NCBI GenBank assembly: GCA_029582165.1
Contig: CM055879.1
Span: forward strand, 31,468,830-31,532,829
DNA length: 64,000 nucleotides
Direction of reading: 5' to 3'
Source of the DNA: Portulaca oleracea
Taxonomy: Eukaryota > Streptophyta > Magnoliopsida > Caryophyllales > Portulacaceae
Shown in pieces: positions 59,221 to 64,000 of this stretch. Numbering within the stretch: position 1 is the first letter of the stretch; each line of letters opens with the position of its first letter. The position numbers were made by a program, and so were the translations under genes. The notes beneath the pieces are model-generated. The model ran no database searches, was not told the DNA's origin, and saw nothing but the letters and a program-made list of their open reading frames with translations.

Positions 59221-59605
59221 CTGGAGCGCTATCCATCTCTCCTCTCTGAACCCAAACGATCACTTAGAAATGACTCTCTAACCTCCCTCTATACCCACCT
59301 CTCCTCCAACCCTTCCGCCGCCCATAGCTTCGCATCCCACAACTGCATCACCCTCCTCTTTCATTGTCTTCACACCATTAAAATGGGTGCCCAGAAACGC
59401 TCCAAAGTGTCCAAACCCCAGAGTTGTCTCTCCCTTAAACTTCTTTCCTTGCTCGCTATCAATGTTGTGTCTGGAGGAGGTCATGCCCACTAAGTGTTCG
59501 ACGAAAGTCTCCCTGTTCTTTCTCAAGCCCTCCTCACTTTCAGTCATCTGGGTCCGACTCTGAGGCTGTTCTGGACATTTTAGATTGCTTTAGCTTTGTG
59601 GGTTT
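59221..59605 (+). pseudogene. captured IFRD-family gene fragment
   Basis: The translation resembles the conserved N-terminal region of interferon-related developmental regulator (IFRD) proteins of plants: RSLRNDSLTSLYTHL, then CLSLKLLSLLAINVVSGGG, then FDESLPVLSQALL and SEAVLDILDCFSFVG. An in-frame TAA (59491-59493) falls between GGGHAH and VFDESL, and the frame shifts near 59540. Only a piece of the gene is present. Confidence 0.65.
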
Positions 59606-59711
59606 TTTTTGGGTCCACCCACGCAGAGGATACCCAGAGGGCTATGCTTGTTACTGGGTGTTGTTGTTGTTGCCGTTGATATTTACAGTGTTCATCAGAG
59701 TGATCCCTGAA

Positions 59712-60011
59712 TCAGATAGCCGACACTGGAATCCTGATGCCACGACAGAGGAAGAGGTCGTACACGGCGTCAGGGGTGGCGGCCCCGGCGGAGGATGCGA
59801 AGAACAGGGACGATCTTGGGGAGGTGGCGTTGCCGGACAGAGATTTGAAGAGGGATTTCAGGTTGGTGTGGTAGTTGCTGTTCGTCGGGAAGGTGCTGGA
59901 GTTGTCACACACATTGTATACGAAGGTGGGCTCTGCGCTTGAGATTGCTGGTAGAGAGACTGACACTGAGAGAAACAATAGCAGTGACAAGGTTATGAGT
60001 AGTGCGGCCAT
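59712..60011 (-). pseudogene. captured DUF26 (CRK/CRRSP) 5' fragment
   Basis: An open frame of 99 codons begins with a signal peptide (MAALLITLSLLLFLS...) and continues as the first half of a DUF26/Gnk2 domain: Y-N-V-C..NSSTFPTNSNYHTNL, then LFFASSAGAATPDAVYDLFLC. DUF26 occurs in cysteine-rich receptor-like kinases and secreted cysteine-rich repeat proteins. It stops shortly after the LFLCRG motif, so the second half of the domain is missing. It lies inside the Pack-MULE and could encode at most a short secreted peptide. Confidence 0.75.
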
Positions 60012-60374
60012 GCTTGCCTGCGGAGAAAACTTTGGGGATTGATCGATGCTTGATAACTAAACTTCGACTTCTATCTGATTTGGTTCGCCGCAGTGGGTTC
60101 CCCGACACCACCACCGGTGCTCCAATCGTCGCCTTCCCGAACTCCGCCACCCGAGCCCATCGCCGCCTTGTTGTCCGTCGTCGCCGTGAGCCAACCCTGC
60201 CTATCCCCCTTTCTCTGTTTTTTGTAGAGAGAGAATGAGGAGGGAAGGGGAGGGGTGTTGAGTCAACAACTTGACCCCACCATTACCCATAAATTAAGAC
60301 TTAATGTCCTGGGCATACTATTTGATCAATTGGCCTCTTGGGCCGTCTTTTAAGGTCATTAACCCTAGGGAAAA

Positions 60375-60799
60375 AGTAGCCATACGTGGAATCTAGTGGG
60401 CCTTTGGCCTAGGTTTTAGAAAACGAAATTTGTGTCAAACACCAGTTTGCACTTCCTAAACTTCTTCAAGAATTATGGACAAGTTTTAACAGCTTGCAAA
60501 ATGTCTACTAGACTGCTATTGCCCCCGGGGGGGACCGGTCTTATCCATTTGGTGAACCTAAGATTCATAAAAATTAAATCGAAAATTATAAAATTAATCA
60601 TCTTCCTTAGTATGAACATGATAAATTTTTTTATGGAAATGATAAAAGTTTTGTGCAAGACATATATTAAGTGTCTTGCCATAGTATAAAACCTATATAT
60701 TTGTAAATTAAATTGAAAAAAAAAATTATATAATTGACACAATGTAAGGAAAAGTAATAGAGAGAAAGAAGTAAAATTAAACTAATTTAAATACTAATA
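60375..60799. other. intergenic, no gene seen
   Basis: AT-rich apart from a CCCCCGGGGGGGACC patch at about 60523-60537. No supported feature. Confidence 0.4.
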
Positions 60800-61012
60800 C
60801 TACCTCTGTCCCAAAATGTCGGTCATTTGACTAAATTTTGACCATTGATTACTCACAAATTACAATGAGTTGCGATTCGAAATTATCACCATTAGAAAGA
60901 TGCATTAGTAAAAATTACAATGGCGGTAATTTCATATCGTAACTCATTATAATTTGAGAATAATCAATGGTCAAAATTTAGTCAAATGACAAACATTTTG
61001 AAATGGAGGCAG
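60800..61012. mobile_element. Stowaway MITE, 213 bp
   Basis: Degenerate TIRs CTACCTCTGTCCCAAAATG and CATTTTGAAATGGAGGCAG with TA at 60798-60799 and 61013-61014. The interior ('gattactcacaaattacaat', 'aaaattacaatggcggtaat') is the same family as 54150-54364. Confidence 0.85.
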
Positions 61013-61249
61013 TAGTTCTCAACTTTTTATACATTACAATTCTCAATTAATAACTTGATTGTTTTTCTAAATTTTTGCAAAAAAAAGTGAATAATATGGA
61101 ACGAATTGAATTTCTAGTAGTTTATAGTGAAAGTTGCATATATATGTTGCCATGCATTTAAGTTTTCAAATTGATCAACATGCATCGAAATGCATGCATG
61201 GAGATATATGACATTAGTTTCTTCACATATGAGTGAAATTAAACTGCAG

Positions 61250-61423
61250 GGATATGAATGTCTTCTAAATGAAAATGGAGTTGTAAAATCAGACGTTCCA
61301 GAGAAGTGGAAGGGTAAGAATGGATTGTATTGTGCGGGTCTTGCCAGGAATGGAATTGGTGGAGGTGGCAGGGATGCTCTTAATATTGCCAATCACATCC
61401 ACTCCCTCCTTCACCCATCTTAA
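61250..61423 (+). pseudogene. orphan last exon of a YUCCA flavin monooxygenase
   Basis: After an acceptor-like CTGCAG (61244-61249) a phase-0 frame encodes GYECLLNENG, then PEKWKGKNGLYCAGL and GGRDALNIANHI, ending in TAA (61421-61423). This matches the C-terminal end of YUCCA enzymes, the NADPH/FAD-dependent monooxygenases that convert indole-3-pyruvate to auxin. None of the upstream FAD or NADPH Rossmann (GxGxxG) exons is seen on this strand, and a Stowaway lies 240 bp upstream. It is either a gene fragment or the last exon after an unrecognised long intron. The frame itself is undamaged. Confidence 0.7.
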
Positions 61424-61670
61424 TCATACTATACCATATCATATGGATTATGCTTTATTTTGAATGTATGGTTATATTATACAAGAGCTTGCTTTCAATG
61501 GAACTTCAATGTATTACACGATATGTAAAACGAAATGGTAGACCATTATATTGTACATGGTGTTTGTAGATAATGCTTTTTTTTAAAAAAATTTAGGTCT
61601 TATTGAGTCGCATCATGTTATGACCTTATAGACTTAACGGATAAGGTTAAGGGAAATGCCAAAAAAGCAT
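61424..61670. other. spacer after YUCCA exon
   Basis: AT-rich, possibly 3' UTR sequence of the YUCCA fragment. No other feature. Confidence 0.4.
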
Positions 61671-62830
61671 CACTGCTAGAAACTACACTCAATTCGAGTG
61701 TATTGTTTCTTGCATTAAAAACACCTGAAAAATGTAAAAAAAAAATGGCAACTTTTTATTTCCACACGCAAAAAATTAATGTGTCGTAACTTGTCACGTG
61801 AAAAAAAACAAGTATATGTAACTAATACATAAAAGTTTCGTGTATCTTATCTGAAATATACAAACAAATGCTCGAAAACTAAAAAAAAAATTAAAATAAA
61901 GAAGGCCAAATAAGTAAACGGAAATGTCAAATACCAATTACAGCCATATGTGTTTTCCGTGTGTGGCATGAAATCCCAAAATTGCAATTAATTGGTGTTG
62001 GAAAATAACAAATTTTTTTTTGAGAAAAAGAAAAAAAACAACTTAAGAAAGATGTTTAGGTCTCCAGCCCCACCAACACCCGGTGAACGCCTTTTTTTCA
62101 ATTGAAAGCCGCCAAGCAAAGGAAAGAGATCGAAGAGGACCACTACACTTCATCCATATAATTTCATGTAGCTTTATATCATATATGTATTATTTTTACA
62201 AAATTATGAAACTACTAGCTATGTGTTTTCACCTTATGATTCTCATGCAAAATGGGCTACTATGGCAATAGTCAAGCAACATTCTCATGCAAACCGAGCT
62301 ACTATGACAATAGTCAAGTACTTAGAGGAAGAGCGAGCAAAGGTGTCATAGGAAAGACAACCACAACCTCAAATAATTTCCGTGAAAGAGTATTGGCTGG
62401 AGAAAAACTAGACTAGTCGGGGCAGAGTCCAAGGTTTAAGGGATGAGGGACTTGCGTATAAAAAAAAAAAGTTCCCTGAAATTGCATCCTAGAGACAACA
62501 ACGCTCTCTTAGTGATGCTCCTATCAACATGAGAGCTCGTATAAATAAGATGAATAAAGAACTAACTAGCTAGGTAAGCAGAGCAACTAAGGGAGGAAAT
62601 GGAACATAAGCTGCATGAGCAACTGCAACAACAAATCCAATAACAATTACAACATGAGAGGTCAAAAATGCAACTTATAACAGAATGAGCGATGGATGAA
62701 ATCAATTGAGAAACGATTATATAAGCAAGTGGAGGAACAAAGAATTGTTTGGTTATTGCAGTAAATGGCTTCCTCCGCCTCCTCACGGATTCCTTCTTAG
62801 TAGCCCAGATTCCTTGGCTTGATGCCTGTG
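61671..62830. mobile_element. decayed CACTA (En/Spm) fragment
   Basis: CACTGCTAGAAAC at 61671 looks like a CACTA terminus. Downstream, about 62390-62560, broken frames resemble the C-terminal part of plant Ptta/En-Spm transposases (a GRVQGL-like phrase at about 62419), followed by Gln-rich coding-like sequence. No matching 3' terminus is found, so the element is truncated. Weak evidence. Confidence 0.4.
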
Positions 62831-62833
62831 TTG

Positions 62834-64000
62834 GTAAATTAATGGCCACTTAGTTAATTATTAGTTAATTAATTAAATAGACTCAATTTATCAAGAATAC
62901 AGTTTCTAGATAATAAGGAATCATAAATAGACTAGGAATAAGACTTCCTATCTGATTAGAATTCGTACTAGGTGTTTGGGTATGTCTCTAAGACTAACCT
63001 ATAAATATATACCTATGTGGTACATATCACACGCGCGTAACAACGAATCTAATTTATTCTCTCTCGGGAAAACCACCATCGGAGGATAGAGGTTATAATA
63101 TATACCTATGTATGAGGCTTGCTTATAATCCAGCCAGATGAACTAGGTGTTTATTGTGGTTATAGTTCTGCCCAAAAGAATCCAGCTTTGTGTTTTTGTT
63201 TTTCTTTGGCATGATCCCCTGAGACCCAACGAGTTTTGACCTAGTACCCCCTTCACTCAGACCCCCTCACCGTCAGTCCGCCTTTTGTGTTATCCGTGAA
63301 CGTTTCCTTTCTTCCGCGAGATCTTAAGTAAAATCACGAGTTCGTTTTTCGAATCAGAGAAAAGTTTGAGAGATGCGTTCTTTGAATAACTAAGTGACCT
63401 ACCCATCATAATTTCCGTGAGGAAGGTGGCGATTTTATGTCAAATGCCACCAATGGAGCATTCAAGTTTGCTCTTTTTCCCTTGCATCCACCTTGAACAA
63501 CCCCAGTCTAAAGCTTTCTCATGAGAAACAACGAAAACGGTGAGACTTGCAGGCACGTGAACCTCACGCACCGTCGTCCGAGTTGTGCTTCGATCGGCAA
63601 CGTGGCCAACACCATCGCAGCCATCGTTCGCCGATCTATGTGACGCCGACCACCTTTTTCCAAGTTCGATCACCAGAATTGAGAGACGACTCTGAGTGTA
63701 GGAAATCTCGTGAGATTTCTGAGTGTAGCCAATGAGTCCTTGATGAGGTGAGTTATGTAGCAATAAGGTACTTCTGTGGTGTAACCAAGGACCTTGGTGA
63801 GTTATGTAACCAAATTGTTGGTGAGATGTTTTGTAGCAGAGTCTTGAAGCACTAAGGCTTTATGAGATTAATGATCTCCGTTGTAATCCTTCATGTTCAT
63901 CTTTGCCTCATCCGTGAGGCCTATCCACAGCCTTCACATGCCTTGTCAGAAAGGCTCCTCTACAGAAACTCCTTCTGAGTTTTCTAGTTACATGTGATCG
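62834..64000. mobile_element. LTR-like sequence, cut by window end
   Basis: Begins TGTTGGTAAATTAATGG. A TATAAATATATACC promoter-like stretch (about 63000) and a leader follow, then phrases such as 'gtgtaaccaaggaccttgg' resembling 13740-13870. No coding domain, PBS or second LTR lies within the window, so the type is uncertain. Confidence 0.35.

Larger units (their letters stand above)
58917..60365. mobile_element. Pack-MULE with IFRD and DUF26 gene fragments
   Basis: Terminal inverted repeats of about 300 bp: the left arm runs from GAGTTATTTACC through 'ggcggagttcgggaaggcga', and the right arm is its complement, ending GGTCATTAACCC. A perfect 9-bp target duplication TAGGGAAAA lies at 58908-58916 and 60366-60374. 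Between the arms lie fragments of two unrelated host genes in opposite orientation (59221-59605 + and 59712-60011 -). No transposase, so it is non-autonomous and gene-capturing. Confidence 0.9.

Overview
This is nuclear DNA from a flowering plant, almost certainly a eudicot. The evidence is AT-rich gene-poor sequence, U2-type GT-AG introns, plant-specific protein families (NETWORKED actin-binding protein, arabinogalactan protein, YUCCA, plant mobile domain, DUF26) and a dense load of plant transposons. The species cannot be fixed from the sequence; nothing bacterial or organellar is visible.

Genes are few. Four look intact: two small paralogous two-exon genes of unknown function (35943-36616 and 39929-41063, + strand); a NETWORKED/KIP1-type actin-binding protein gene (46932-49722, +, two coding exons); and an AGP25/26/27-like arabinogalactan protein gene (52570-52998, -). 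One orphan last exon of a YUCCA flavin monooxygenase lies at 61250-61423.

The rest is mostly mobile DNA. 1-4441 holds a degraded Stowaway MITE and a Mutator-like TIR element. 4442-9200 is a complete but inactivated Ty1/copia element. 9201-14639 has no recognisable gene. 14640-28000 is a three-level nest: a Tourist-like MITE is interrupted by a Pack-MULE (14745-27633, 10-bp TSD) carrying ABCG-transporter scraps, and that is interrupted by a very young 11.3-kb LTR element (16274-27602, TSD ATAGT). The LTR element has a tRNA-Arg-type primer site and no recognisable gag-pol. Instead it carries an antisense multi-exon plant-mobile-domain (PMD) gene with its own TATA box, an array of hairpin-forming motifs inside that gene's first intron, and a 72-bp tandem-repeat array before the 3' LTR. 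28001-35942 is intergenic with further TIR elements. 35943-46550 holds the small-gene pair, separated and invaded by foldback MULE and hAT-like elements. 46551-53000 has the NETWORKED and AGP genes. 53440-57000 is a cluster of nested and abutting MITEs. 58917-60365 is a second Pack-MULE with IFRD and DUF26 gene fragments. 61671 to the end is a decayed CACTA fragment followed by an LTR-like sequence cut off by the window edge.

The most unusual object is the LTR element at 16274-27602. Its two LTRs are nearly identical, so it moved recently, yet the PMD gene it carries has at least one frameshift and one nonsense codon. It is therefore probably mobilised in trans. A palindromic motif (GAACCC-GTCT-GGGTTC and variants) recurs throughout its LTRs and interior.
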